From Candidatus Magasanikiibacteriota bacterium (GTDB lineage: Bacteria; Patescibacteriota; Patescibacteriia; Magasanikbacterales; UBA10003), in contig JACROI010000002.1 in assembly GCA_016214465.1 (NCBI GenBank), positions 1-33,331 of the forward strand: a DNA stretch of 33,331 nt. Reading direction: 5' to 3'. Position 1 is the first letter of the stretch. The number at the start of each line of letters is the position of its first letter. The notes beneath the pieces were generated by a model that was not told the DNA's origin, searched no databases, and was given only the letters and a program-made list of their open reading frames with translations. Made by a program: the position numbers and the translations under genes. Of this stretch, positions 10,201 through 18,449 are shown one piece after another.

Positions 10201-11370
10201 AATTTTTATCGGCACGGCTGCCAAATTCTGTCCGGTCTGCTGTAAATTTTTCAATTCCTGCGCCAAAACAATGTTCGTGGCAAAAAACTCGGTGAAAAAG
10301 TCGTAAGTTGTTTTGGCGTCACCCGCGTTCCATAACAATTTTTTGCCGGCATCCCAAAGATTACCAAGTTGAGCGGAAGTGTTTTGATAAATTTGTCCTA
10401 GATTTTCCGCTGTTCCCACTGTTTCGCCCTGTGCAATACCCAAAGGATTGGTTTGCCAAAATGGTTTGGCATAGGTCTGCTGTTTTTTTGTTTCTTCAAA
10501 AAAGAGTTTGATCGCGCCGGCTCCGGCCCCAATGGCTTTGGGCGCGAGGAGGGAATAGTGGGAGGAAAGAATTGATGTGTCTTTGACAGTTTTTAACCAA
10601 TCTGACTGAGGCGAATCTTGTTTCCACGGCAAAACCGCATATTGATAACGAAACAACGGATAAACACTGTCACTATTTTTTGTATTTACAAACCAATATG
10701 TTTTACCATCGTCTGCCTGTTTCATTTCCTTAAAAATTTGCGATATAAAATTAAATTTTTTGCTCTCAATCGTATCCTCACTATAAAAATTATTATTGCT
10801 GTAATTGGCCAAATAATCAAAATATTTATCCAATTTATTAAAATAAATCCATTCTCCGTCAATTGCTTTAAAATTATTCTTTACCCAAACCTCATACGGG
10901 TCGCCTTCTGGATGAGCGTCATCGCGAGTGTGCGCCGGCACAGTCATATCTTCCAGCAAATGCAAAATATGACCAAGAGCAATCAAAGATTTTTCCTTAT
11001 CACCTGTTTGCCAATAATAAATTGCTCTTTGCCATGTTTGGTCTCCTTTGGAATACGACGCCTGATTAGTCGCGTTGCCAACCCATTTTTTAGCTGTGTC
11101 ATAACTGGATTTTAAACCAACATTATGAATCGGGTCGTAAAAATGATTCATCCATCTGAATGGAGTATCTTCTTCAATCGCGCCTTGCATTAGCCATTTA
11201 ATTTCCTGACTGGTTAATTGCCCGCCTTGCTGATTGTATAATTCAGCCGCAAGTTTGGTTAAACCCGGATGCGCTATATTTGTGTCATAAACAAAAGCCC
11301 GGCGAACCAATAAAGCCGAGCTGATTATTACAACTAAAACAAAAATAACTATTTTTATGCTCCCCCTCAT
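7243..11370 (-). CDS. Very large secreted protein: zinc-dependent phospholipase C/S1-P1-like N-terminus, Ig/FN3-like region, lamin-tail domain, parallel beta-helix C-terminus
   Basis: N-terminal signal anchor; AHPGLT..., LGHILHLLEDMTVPAHTRDDAH; HVVINEIAWAGTKANANDEWLELYN (lamin-tail); repeated N/S/T-rich beta-helix-like coils. Confidence 0.8.
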   Translation of the reverse strand: MRGSIKIVIFVLVVIISSALLVRRAFVYDTNIAHPGLTKLAAELYNQQGGQLTSQEIKWLMQGAIEEDTPFRWMNHFYDPIHNVGLKSSYDTAKKWVGNATNQASYSKGDQTWQRAIYYWQTGDKEKSLIALGHILHLLEDMTVPAHTRDDAHPEGDPYEVWVKNNFKAIDGEWIYFNKLDKYFDYLANYSNNNFYSEDTIESKKFNFISQIFKEMKQADDGKTYWFVNTKNSDSVYPLFRYQYAVLPWKQDSPQSDWLKTVKDTSILSSHYSLLAPKAIGAGAGAIKLFFEETKKQQTYAKPFWQTNPLGIAQGETVGTAENLGQIYQNTSAQLGNLWDAGKKLLWNAGDAKTTYDFFTEFFATNIVLAQELKNLQQTGQNLAAVPIKIAQETGESMVEAIRDYSNDNEIVSVLPAGKQALPRNDQNEIALLPPADKQVASNDSGSAAPLDSNGDVLSGFVTVPSMSVPAAQNDKKVVNDSANKGSVAYSGGGSSWSSSAPVPTTAQPTPTPVDSSALPQNDSEIASSSLTPRNDTDEPPSPPPDTTPPAAPIIITPETSPTYTTSSVFTLSGAVSIDTVKLFLNNAEISFGVAAWNIEKNLDEGENVFAFTAQDIAGNTSPSSSIKIIKDTVGPTAQIFIERKVATELEIKWQGNDNGGSGIVNYDLDYQDSDINVATSSWTNWKTAATSTTGNFVIEFGKQYKFRVRAIDALGNVGEWAQSSAQEISLPHVVINEIAWAGTKANANDEWLELYNSADYDFDASGWILADGNDIKTVFATGTIIKSKQYFLMERTNDQTISDIAADLIFTGSLHNSGEKLQLKDAQNRVLDEVDASKKWFAGKSDNEKESMERIDPLISGNVAENWQSTGLPARRGHDAKNNYISGTPKKYNSSFNYLNGSTGADRILSTQFSPYFLGDFTVATGTTLTIPAGIIVKSGKPASGGGNLYVYGALITQGTMESPIIFTSYRDASQGSNTNAWDNSTTPAPGDWNRLQFYQGSNASFANTQILYGNYRSKTTDTDGALLADGAAVNAVGLTVKWTRAMDTAINLINSSSTLANCVIAQNYKGVAAGAGKLFVSDCVFENNGLQAIYSIGADASLKNNKFINNGWDNTKLEWWKQSPYGPVAVRDVVPKLEGNNFASNTVNAIDWGGTISTTSTLEIINDLPLVSNGFTVSAGALLQIKPGVTFKMKPGANIIVNGAIDVVGLPDKKITFTSWRDDSDGFDSNSDSSSSTPNQIGLEWGQFKFETGATSTLNNVVIHYANQSPKLGNPEGSIYINNTPISIDNLLLEFSALPGVAMHLKNASQAEIKNSVIRNYAKNTLNYPSIGLKIDAGAPKISSTVVQTFNNGLQILNNPDLSSVDVEYIDAP
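9764..9799. repeat. Dispersed palindromic repeat, type A (in coding sequence)
   Basis: TCATTGCGAGGAGTCAAAGACGACGAAGCAATCTCG. Confidence 0.75.
9802..9830. repeat. Type A variant (in coding sequence)
   Basis: GTCATTCTGAGGCAAAGCCGAAGAATCT. Confidence 0.65.
10094..10144. repeat. Type A repeat with internal palindrome (in coding sequence)
   Basis: TCATTGCGAGGCAAAGCCTGCTTGCCGGCAGGCAGGACTGAAACAATCTCG. Confidence 0.75.
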
Positions 11371-11381
11371 ATTCCACCCAT

Positions 11382-11424
11382 GTCATTGCGAGCCCTCAAT
11401 AATACCGAGGGCGAAGCAATCTCG
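11382..11424. repeat. Type A repeat, intergenic
   Basis: GTCATTGCGAGCCCTCAATAATACCGAGGGCGAAGCAATCTCG. Confidence 0.8.
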
Positions 11425-11428
11425 TATT

Positions 11429-11837
11429 TTATAACGATTTTATCTTCCAATCGCCGTTTGAATCTTTAACAAAATCGATTTGATTTCCCCACTCCACACC
11501 ATCTTTCAAAATACCAATCGAATATGACGCCATAGCATCGCCAGCCAACCCTTTTATCAACTTCTTGTCCAAATCCCCAATCATCGCTCCCAACAACCCA
11601 TTCTCCTTTATCTTTTTCAACGATTCCAACCACTCGCCATGTTTCTCGGCAACAAATTGTTGAGATGCCTCTTCCAAATTCCCAGCTTTTAACGCCGCGA
11701 TCAACTTGATCCGGCCGCGCCATGCCCAACCGCACTTCTTTTTGCTTGATCAAATACCAATTCACTCCCACCAAAATTAAAAAAAGCCCAATTACCAGTA
11801 AAAGGTAAATCAGGGCCCAACGAAAAATCTTTTTCAT
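11429..11837 (-). pseudogene. Small membrane-anchored protein, apparently frameshifted
   Basis: Frame 1 supplies a start and TM (MKKIFRWALIYLLLVIGLFLILVGVNWYLIKQK); the plausible C-terminus (RIKLIAALKAGNLEEASQQFVAEKHGEWL...DWKIKSL) is in another frame. Switch most plausible at CAAAAAGAAG. Confidence 0.6.
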
Positions 11838-11965
11838 ATTTGCTAAACAAAAAATCCTCCTCCCTCGTCGTCATTATATCACAACTTTATCCACAAGCAA
11901 AATTTATGAACAAATAAATCTAAACTACAGCCTCCCCAGCTACAAACCGCGGGGAAACATATTAC

Positions 11966-13192
11966 TTAAAAAGAACCGGACTTTATTTTTTCTTTTTGAG
12001 AGACAGGCGCGAGAGAACTAAAATGGTGAACGGATGAAGCCCAAAATTCTTTGGATTGAATCTGATTCGCTGGAGCTACATCTTTTTCCATTAAAAATAA
12101 ATATTCGTGGTGTTTTCCGTCGCTATTTATCCATTCGTTTGTCCACCGCATATTTGCCATCACATTTTTTTTGTAATTAATCTCCACGGCTTTTATCAAT
12201 TTCCCGGATTCATTGATTATTTCATTAAGCTCTTGTTGGGTGGCTCGACCACCGGAACTATAAGACAGTAGAATATAGCGAGCATTGGTTGTTTGGATCA
12301 ATTTTCTTAATGCTTCCATGGCAATAAATGAACCATCATCATTTTTCCTAAATTCTTCAAATACCGAAGCGGCTACGCCGTCTCTGCTATCTACACGCCG
12401 ATTGGCTTTACCAAAAATCTCCGGCTTATCGTGGTTTATTATTGTTGTCCAAATATGATAATAAGAAGCGTATCGCACTCTACTCGGTGGCATTTTTTCG
12501 TTGTTTGACCCGTAAGGCGGGTCAAAATACGCTAAATCAAAATCATTATTCAGCACAGTATCAAAAATATCATTGTGAATTACTTTATGCTCGCCGCTCG
12601 TTTCAAATCGTTTCGGCAATTTCAGAAATAAATCATGATATGACCTTGGCGACCATTTTGATAAGTATGCCGCATAATGTCCGAGCGTGCTGTCAACAGA
12701 ATCCAGCGCGTAAATAAGACTGGCGAGGATTACGCATTTATCCGTCCAATCAAGATTGAGTTTTTCAATTTCATCTCGTATCGCATCTAATTTACGAGTA
12801 TTTTTTGCTTGAAAAGGCCTTTTGATCTCAGCTATTTCAGCTCCATAGTGCTCGGTATACCAGCCGTGGCACCCATTTAAAGAGTTAAGGTGATCAATTA
12901 TTTTTTGATAAAATGAATCTGATTTTTTAGAAAGCAAAAAACAATGCCCAAAAATTTCCGACCAAACTGAAATATCGCTTGAAGTCGTATCATATCCCAA
13001 TTGAGCGAATGTCTGTGAAACGCGTGTAGTGCCGCTAAATCCGTCAAGCACATTTTTTATACCATCAAGCTCACTCAAAATTTGAACGATATAAGGCAGA
13101 ATTTTTAATTTAGATCCCGCGTACTTTATGCCCTGAGTTTTGGGAACAGTAAATGTTTTATTTCCAAAAATATCAAATTGCCGGTTTCTCAT
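11966..13192 (-). CDS. DNA adenine methyltransferase (D12-like, type II R-M)
   Basis: KYAGSKLKILPYIVQIL, LDGFSGTTRVSQTF (SAM-binding), DLAYFDPPYGS (DPPY motif). Confidence 0.88.
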   Translation of the reverse strand: MRNRQFDIFGNKTFTVPKTQGIKYAGSKLKILPYIVQILSELDGIKNVLDGFSGTTRVSQTFAQLGYDTTSSDISVWSEIFGHCFLLSKKSDSFYQKIIDHLNSLNGCHGWYTEHYGAEIAEIKRPFQAKNTRKLDAIRDEIEKLNLDWTDKCVILASLIYALDSVDSTLGHYAAYLSKWSPRSYHDLFLKLPKRFETSGEHKVIHNDIFDTVLNNDFDLAYFDPPYGSNNEKMPPSRVRYASYYHIWTTIINHDKPEIFGKANRRVDSRDGVAASVFEEFRKNDDGSFIAMEALRKLIQTTNARYILLSYSSGGRATQQELNEIINESGKLIKAVEINYKKNVMANMRWTNEWINSDGKHHEYLFLMEKDVAPANQIQSKEFWASSVHHFSSLAPVSQKEKIKSGSF

Positions 13193-14052
13193 AATTGTTT
13201 TAATTGATCTATATCCTTTTGTAAAATTTCATTTGCTAATTTATGTCCTTTTTCAGAGCTGTTTAGGGCCAAGCTGAATAATTTCACCAATGTATGGTTG
13301 TGCGAGTAATCTATCCAGCCATTTGTAAGAGAATCAAAATAATCAACCGCATTTTTTGTATTTGTCCACAAACCGCGCTGCAACGCGTTCGCGGATGCGC
13401 CTCCATATCGCACCTCGCAAATATAATTATTTTTAGAATCAACAAACATAAAAATAGGGTGAGTCCGTCCTTTTCCAGGAACTATTTTGCCTGTAGTTGA
13501 ATCAAATTTCTTCTTTGTATCCACATACACAATTTTTTTCGTATTATTCATTGCTTTTTTATGATTAAAAATCATTATATTGCACCGTTGGCTAATTTCA
13601 TTGTAAATCAACGGCATAACATTTATTGTTCCAAAATCAGAAAATTCTTCAGCCTTAAAAATAGATGCTATCTGTTTTGGATTTTTAATTTGCAAACCAT
13701 GTTTCTCAAGATAAGGAAACATTCTTTGTCTACTATCTGTTGAAAGTTGAAGCGGGCAATCTCCATATGCTTTCAAACTGACAGGAAATTTTGCCTTGTT
13801 TATCTAATTGATTATCACAATGTCTTCTTCATGTTTTTTTGCTCTAAATAGGTCTTTTCCAACATGAATACTTTTGAAGTCATACATAAATTGATTAATA
13901 AACTCGGTCATTCCAATTTCAGCGAGATCGCCGTGCGTTTTATTGCCAATTAGACGCATGGTAAAAATATTTGAAAGCGTATTTACAATCAAATGGTGAT
14001 TTTTACTAGCCAATAATTTAAACCTATGCTTAAATTCTTCATAATTATTCAT
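13189..14052 (-). pseudogene. Putative type II restriction endonuclease interrupted by one in-frame TAG
   Basis: MNNYEEF...RAKKHEEDIVIIN-TAG-INKAKFPVSLKAYGDCPLQLSTDSRQRMF... reads in a single frame across TAG (13804..13806). Overlaps MTase start by ATGA. Confidence 0.7.
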
Positions 14053-14129
14053 AATTTGGATTATTAAGTATTCCGTTGATATTATTGTACACCTAAACGG
14101 CTTATTAATAAATGGGTATTTTTTAAAAC

Positions 14130-14156
14130 AAAAACTCCTCAAAATGAGAAGTTTTT
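14130..14156 (-). terminator. Intrinsic terminator downstream of tig
   Basis: Minus strand AAAAACTTCTCA-TTT-TGAGGAGTTTTT. Confidence 0.75.
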
Positions 14157-14190
14157 CGCGGGAATAGCCAGTTACTAAAAGAAAGGGATA

Positions 14191-15474
14191 TTATACCGTA
14201 ATCATCTTCTCCTTCAACATCTTCAACACCTTCCGATTCACCAGCATATTGGCCAGATAACTTTGAGTGCCGGGATCAGACAGACGCTCGTCAATGTGTT
14301 CATTATCTTTGTATGTCTCGCGCACACGAGCGGTTTCCTCAACCAACTCCGTATCTGAACATTCTATCTTTTCTTCTCGCGCGATTTCACGCAAAATCAA
14401 AGCTGACTTGGTTCGCTCTTCCGCGCCCTTGGAAAATTCCTTAGCCAAATCCTCCTCGGTTTTTTTCATCTTTTTCAAATAGTCCTCCAATTGCATTCCC
14501 ATCTCAGCTAAATTTTGACGCAATTCCTCAAACATTTTCTGCTTTTCCGACAAAATCAACACTTCCGGTAATTCGCCAAACTCGGACTTTTTCACAATAC
14601 CATCAATCATCTCAATTTCCACTCGACGGTCTTCCCTCTGCTCGGCCTCAACTTTCAAATTATTCTCAATCAACGCGCGCAGTTCAGCCATATTTTTCTG
14701 ACCCAGTCCTTGCGCGAACACATCGTCCATCACTGGCATTGTACGCTCAAACACGCCTTTCACAGTGGCTTTAAAATCCGCTTTTTTGCCGGCCAAATGC
14801 TTCTGGTAATGCCCCTCTGGAAAACTCAAACTAAATTCTTTCACCTCGTCTTTTTTCAAACCAACCAATTGTTCCGGCAATCCCGGAATGTAATATTTCT
14901 CATCCAAAAACACCGCGTGGTCTTTGGCCTGTCCGCCTTCCACAGGCACTTTGTCTTGCGTAATGTCCAAATCAATCATTACTTTATCACTGCCGCTAGC
15001 TGCTCGATCCACCAACACCTCTGTCGCCCTCATTTTTCGCGCGTCTTCCAAAACTTTATCAACTTCCTCCGCTCCGATTTTCTTAATTTGTTTTTTAATT
15101 TTAATTTCTTGCCACTTGCCTAATTTTATTTTTGGCATTAAAGAAATTACTGCTTTGAAAATAAAAGGATTGCCCGGCGCCAATTTCACCACCTCAATTT
15201 TCGGCTCGCCAACAAAAGCCAAATCTTTTTCTTTTACCGCCTGATTCAGTGTCCGTGAAATAATTTTGTCTCCGGCTGCTTCATAAATCGCCATTTCGCC
15301 AAAACTCTTGGCCACAATATCATACGGCGCGTGCCCTGGTCTAAAGCCGGAAATTTTCCCGGCCGCGGACAAGGCTGTTGCCGCCTTTTCCAAATAGGGC
15401 TTCAACTCCTCCACACTTAATTCTATTGTAAACTCAACTTGCGATTTTGGGAGCGTAGAAAATTTTGTTTGCAT
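14191..15474 (-). CDS. tig: Trigger factor
   Basis: Full-length trigger factor pattern: VEFTIELSVEELKPYLEKA...KISGFRPGHAPYDIV. Confidence 0.93.
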   Translation of the reverse strand: MQTKFSTLPKSQVEFTIELSVEELKPYLEKAATALSAAGKISGFRPGHAPYDIVAKSFGEMAIYEAAGDKIISRTLNQAVKEKDLAFVGEPKIEVVKLAPGNPFIFKAVISLMPKIKLGKWQEIKIKKQIKKIGAEEVDKVLEDARKMRATEVLVDRAASGSDKVMIDLDITQDKVPVEGGQAKDHAVFLDEKYYIPGLPEQLVGLKKDEVKEFSLSFPEGHYQKHLAGKKADFKATVKGVFERTMPVMDDVFAQGLGQKNMAELRALIENNLKVEAEQREDRRVEIEMIDGIVKKSEFGELPEVLILSEKQKMFEELRQNLAEMGMQLEDYLKKMKKTEEDLAKEFSKGAEERTKSALILREIAREEKIECSDTELVEETARVRETYKDNEHIDERLSDPGTQSYLANMLVNRKVLKMLKEKMITV

Positions 15475-15501
15475 ATATAAAATGAGAAATTTAAATTAAA
15501 A

Positions 15502-15664
15502 GGTGATTAGTTGTTTTTGAGGACGTCCGAAGCGAGCTGGGAAAAGAATGTTTTATTTATATAAAGATAATCCAAACAAATTAAAGATAATACGAAGTGA
15601 CAACGAGCAAGGATAGAGGCGACGCTCAACGTGCGTCGCCTGTCCGAAAAAGCAACTAATCACC
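15502..15664. repeat. Inverted-repeat-bounded structured element in tig leader
   Basis: GGTGATTAGTTG ... CAACTAATCACC ends; internal AGGCGACGC-TCAACGT-GCGTCGCCT hairpin (15617..15641). Confidence 0.75.
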
Positions 15665-15690
15665 AAATCGTTGTTGGATAAGCATAAAAC

Positions 15691-15722
15691 AAAAAGAGCT
15701 CCGCGTCAAGCGGGCTCTTTTT
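15691..15722 (-). terminator. Intrinsic terminator downstream of zinc-ribbon gene
   Basis: AAAAAGAGCTCCGCGTCAAGCGGGCTCTTTTT. Confidence 0.7.
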
Positions 15723-15731
15723 GAATACTCT

Positions 15732-15887
15732 TTATTTCTTCGGCAAAATTCTGAACATTCCTGTGCCGCAAGTCGGGCAGGTGCCCTTCATCGCAGGACG
15801 AGTGCCACCGCCTTTGGCTGGCATGGTCACCTCTTTGGCATCCTTCATCTCGCGTTTGGCTTTGCACTTGACGCAATATGCTTCCAT
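15732..15887 (-). CDS. Small zinc-ribbon protein (DUF5679-like)
   Basis: MEAYCVKCKAKREMKDAKEVTMPAKGGGTRPAMKGTCPTCGTGMFRILPKK, two CxxC knuckles. Confidence 0.8.
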   Translation of the reverse strand: MEAYCVKCKAKREMKDAKEVTMPAKGGGTRPAMKGTCPTCGTGMFRILPKK

Positions 15888-15948
15888 AGAATATTGAGTT
15901 AAAAATAAGTAAATTAAAGCTAAAACCATTATACCACCTTTAACTTAA

Positions 15949-16212
15949 TTAAGCAAGTGGATCGTGTCCACCGCTGCTCCATGGGTGGCAACGCAAAATT
16001 CTCCACACTGCTTTTACACCACCAAACACCAGTCCATATTTTTCAATCGCTTGGTATCCATATTCTGAACAAGTCGGGTGAAACTTGCAAAATCCATGCG
16101 GATGTAACAAGCTGAATGGCCCATGGTCTGGGGAAAGTGTTTTTTGGTAAACACGGATGGCTTTAAGCAGGATAAAACGAGGAAAATAGAGAAATAAGGC
16201 CAAATATTGCAT
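15949..16212 (-). CDS. yidD: Membrane protein insertion efficiency factor YidD
   Basis: IRVYQKTLSPDHGP...CKFHPTCSEYGYQAIEKYG...RCHPWSSGGHDPL. Confidence 0.93.
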   Translation of the reverse strand: MQYLALFLYFPRFILLKAIRVYQKTLSPDHGPFSLLHPHGFCKFHPTCSEYGYQAIEKYGLVFGGVKAVWRILRCHPWSSGGHDPLA

Positions 16213-16215
16213 ATT

Positions 16216-16578
16216 TTATGATGAGCTCGGCTCATTTAAAATTCCGGATTTTCCCAATAAATACTCCACTTCCGCCTTAATATCTTTATAATCCGCCCCA
16301 ATTAAGCTTGATTTAATCTTTATTACTACATCAAAATTCGGCTTAATTAAGCCACTTTTATACATTAACCGCACTGCTTCGCGCACCTGCCTTTTTAAAC
16401 GATTACGCACAATGGCTTTTTTACTCACAGTCAGTCCTATCACAAAGCCAAATTTACTATCACCAACTGCTTTTTTAGCTAATTTTAGCTGTAAATTACG
16501 GCTATAAAACGATTGGCCAAATTTAAAAATCCGCTTAAAATCGCGGTCTTGCTTTAAACGGTTGATTGAGAGTAGCAT
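16216..16578 (-). CDS. rnpA: Ribonuclease P protein component
   Basis: RLKQDRDFKRIFKFG...VSKKAIVRNRLKRQVREAVR. Confidence 0.92.
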   Translation of the reverse strand: MLLSINRLKQDRDFKRIFKFGQSFYSRNLQLKLAKKAVGDSKFGFVIGLTVSKKAIVRNRLKRQVREAVRLMYKSGLIKPNFDVVIKIKSSLIGADYKDIKAEVEYLLGKSGILNEPSSS

Positions 16579-16581
16579 ACT

Positions 16582-16722
16582 TTAAACCACCGTGAGTTTT
16601 TTGCGGCCTTTGGCTCGGCGGCGAGCTAACACTTCACGGCCGGCGCGGGTTGACATTCTTTTTCTAAAACCATGCGTCTTGACTCTGCGAAGTTTTTTAG
16701 GTTGGTAAGTTCTCTTAACCAT
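16582..16722 (-). CDS. rpmH: 50S ribosomal protein L34
   Basis: My translation: [46 protein letters not shown] (46 aa; below the ORF track cutoff). Confidence 0.95.
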   Translation of the reverse strand: MVKRTYQPKKLRRVKTHGFRKRMSTRAGREVLARRRAKGRKKLTVV

Positions 16723-16739
16723 ATTACATAATATATTAC

Positions 16740-16820
16740 CACACTATCCACAGCTTGTCCACCATTTTTAAACAGCTGACTTGATTTGCGTAATTTTATC
16801 CACATGTTATACTAACTCTA
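16740..16820. promoter_or_regulatory. rpmH-dnaA intergenic region with DnaA-box-like sites
   Basis: CTATCCACAG and TTATCCACA between divergent rpmH and dnaA. Confidence 0.65.
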
Positions 16821-16837
16821 GTTTCTGACTCTTTTTT

Positions 16838-18229
16838 ATGACTCCTCAACAAATTTGGCAAGCAGTCCTTGCTGAATTAGAGCTCTCATTAAGCAGGGCA
16901 AGTTTTATCACTTGGTTTAAAAGCACCTTTATCGGCTCTTATGAAAAGGGGCATGTGGTTGTTTGCGTACCAAGTTCATTTAATAAAATCTGGCTGGAAA
17001 AAAATCACCATCATAATTTAATTAAACTGATTGAAAAAATCACCGGCGATCCAATCAACTCAATGGTATATCAAATTGAAACAACTCGTCCATTTCCAAT
17101 AACACCTACCACAGCTGCACCTACTGCAACCACCGCGAATCCGGCTCCGGCAGTTGAAGAAATCACGCAAATTTTTCAAAAAACCGTCTCGGAAACAGTT
17201 AACACTTTTGGCTTAAATCCTCGCTACAATTTTGCTAATTTTATTGTTGGAAAAGGATGTGAACTGGCCCACGCCGCTTGCCAAGCTGTCACATCGCAAT
17301 TGGGCAAGGCCTACAACCCGTTATTTATCTATGGCGGATCGGGACTGGGCAAAACACATCTTTTGCAGGCTGTTGGCAATTTAATTTTACAACAAGACAA
17401 ACAAAAAAAAGTTGTCTACGCCACTTGTGAAAAATTCACCAATGATTTTATTCACGCTGTGCGCTCCGGACAAATTAAAAATTTCTACGACATTTATCGT
17501 AAGGCGGATTTGTTGCTTATTGACGACATTCAATTTATTGCCGGCAAGGCGGAAACACAAGAGGCATTTTTCAACACTTTTAATGACCTGCACCAACAAG
17601 ATAAGCAAATAATGATCACTTCTGATCGCCCGCCAAAAGCCATTTCGCTGTTGGAAAATCGCTTGCTTTCCCGTTTTGAAATGGGCATGATTGCTGATGT
17701 GGCTCCACCGGATTTTGAAACCAGAATGGCGATTTTGCAAACAAAATGTCAAGAAAAAAACCTGCCTTTGGAAAAAGAAGTGCTTAATTTTATCGCTAAT
17801 TCTATACAAAATAACGTGCGAGAGTTGGAAGGCGCGCTAAACAAACTCAAAGCGTATCATGAATTAAAAAAAACAGTGCCGGATTTGGCGTTGGTAAAAA
17901 CACTGGTGTCTCATTTGGAAAATTCCGCTTCCGGCCGAGTGTTGACACCAAAATACATTATTCAATCAGTGGCTGAATTTTTTGACATCAGAATCCAAGA
18001 TGTTTTGGGCGAGAGCAGGGAAAAAAGATTGGCTTACCCGCGTCAAATTATTATGTTTTTAATGCGGCGCGAAACAAAATCTTCTTTTCCCGCGATTGGC
18101 ATGGAGTTGGGCGGCCGTGATCACACCACCGCCATGCACGCCTGCAAAAAAATCATTAAAGATATTGAAAAAGACCCTAAAGTTAGAGAAGAAATAGCGC
18201 AAATCCGTCAAAAATTATTCGCTGTGTAA
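16838..18229 (+). CDS. dnaA: Chromosomal replication initiator protein DnaA
   Basis: NPRYNFANFIVGKGCELAHAAC, GGSGLGKTHLLQAVGN, LLIDDIQFIAGK, GGRDHTTAMHACKKI. Confidence 0.97.
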   Translation: MTPQQIWQAVLAELELSLSRASFITWFKSTFIGSYEKGHVVVCVPSSFNKIWLEKNHHHNLIKLIEKITGDPINSMVYQIETTRPFPITPTTAAPTATTANPAPAVEEITQIFQKTVSETVNTFGLNPRYNFANFIVGKGCELAHAACQAVTSQLGKAYNPLFIYGGSGLGKTHLLQAVGNLILQQDKQKKVVYATCEKFTNDFIHAVRSGQIKNFYDIYRKADLLLIDDIQFIAGKAETQEAFFNTFNDLHQQDKQIMITSDRPPKAISLLENRLLSRFEMGMIADVAPPDFETRMAILQTKCQEKNLPLEKEVLNFIANSIQNNVRELEGALNKLKAYHELKKTVPDLALVKTLVSHLENSASGRVLTPKYIIQSVAEFFDIRIQDVLGESREKRLAYPRQIIMFLMRRETKSSFPAIGMELGGRDHTTAMHACKKIIKDIEKDPKVREEIAQIRQKLFAV

Positions 18230-18230
18230 A

Positions 18231-18449
18231 ACAGGTGGATAACATACTGATAAAAACACTACAAACTGTTATCTATTTCACAAACACTCTTTCCACAACT
18301 TTTATCCACATTTTTATACACAACTTTTCACACTGTCTGCGCACATGGTTTTCCACAAGATTTTAAATTCATTTATCGCCCGCCCCGCGTTTTATCCACC
18401 CATTTGTTATTATTACTATTTATATATATAACTCAATATAACAACCAAT
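18231..18449. other. Candidate oriC: DnaA-box cluster plus AT-rich unwinding region
   Basis: GTGGATAAC 18235, TTATCCACA 18302, TTATCCACC 18392, several TTTCCACAA-like sites, then TTATTATTACTATTTATATATATAA directly before dnaN. Confidence 0.75.
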
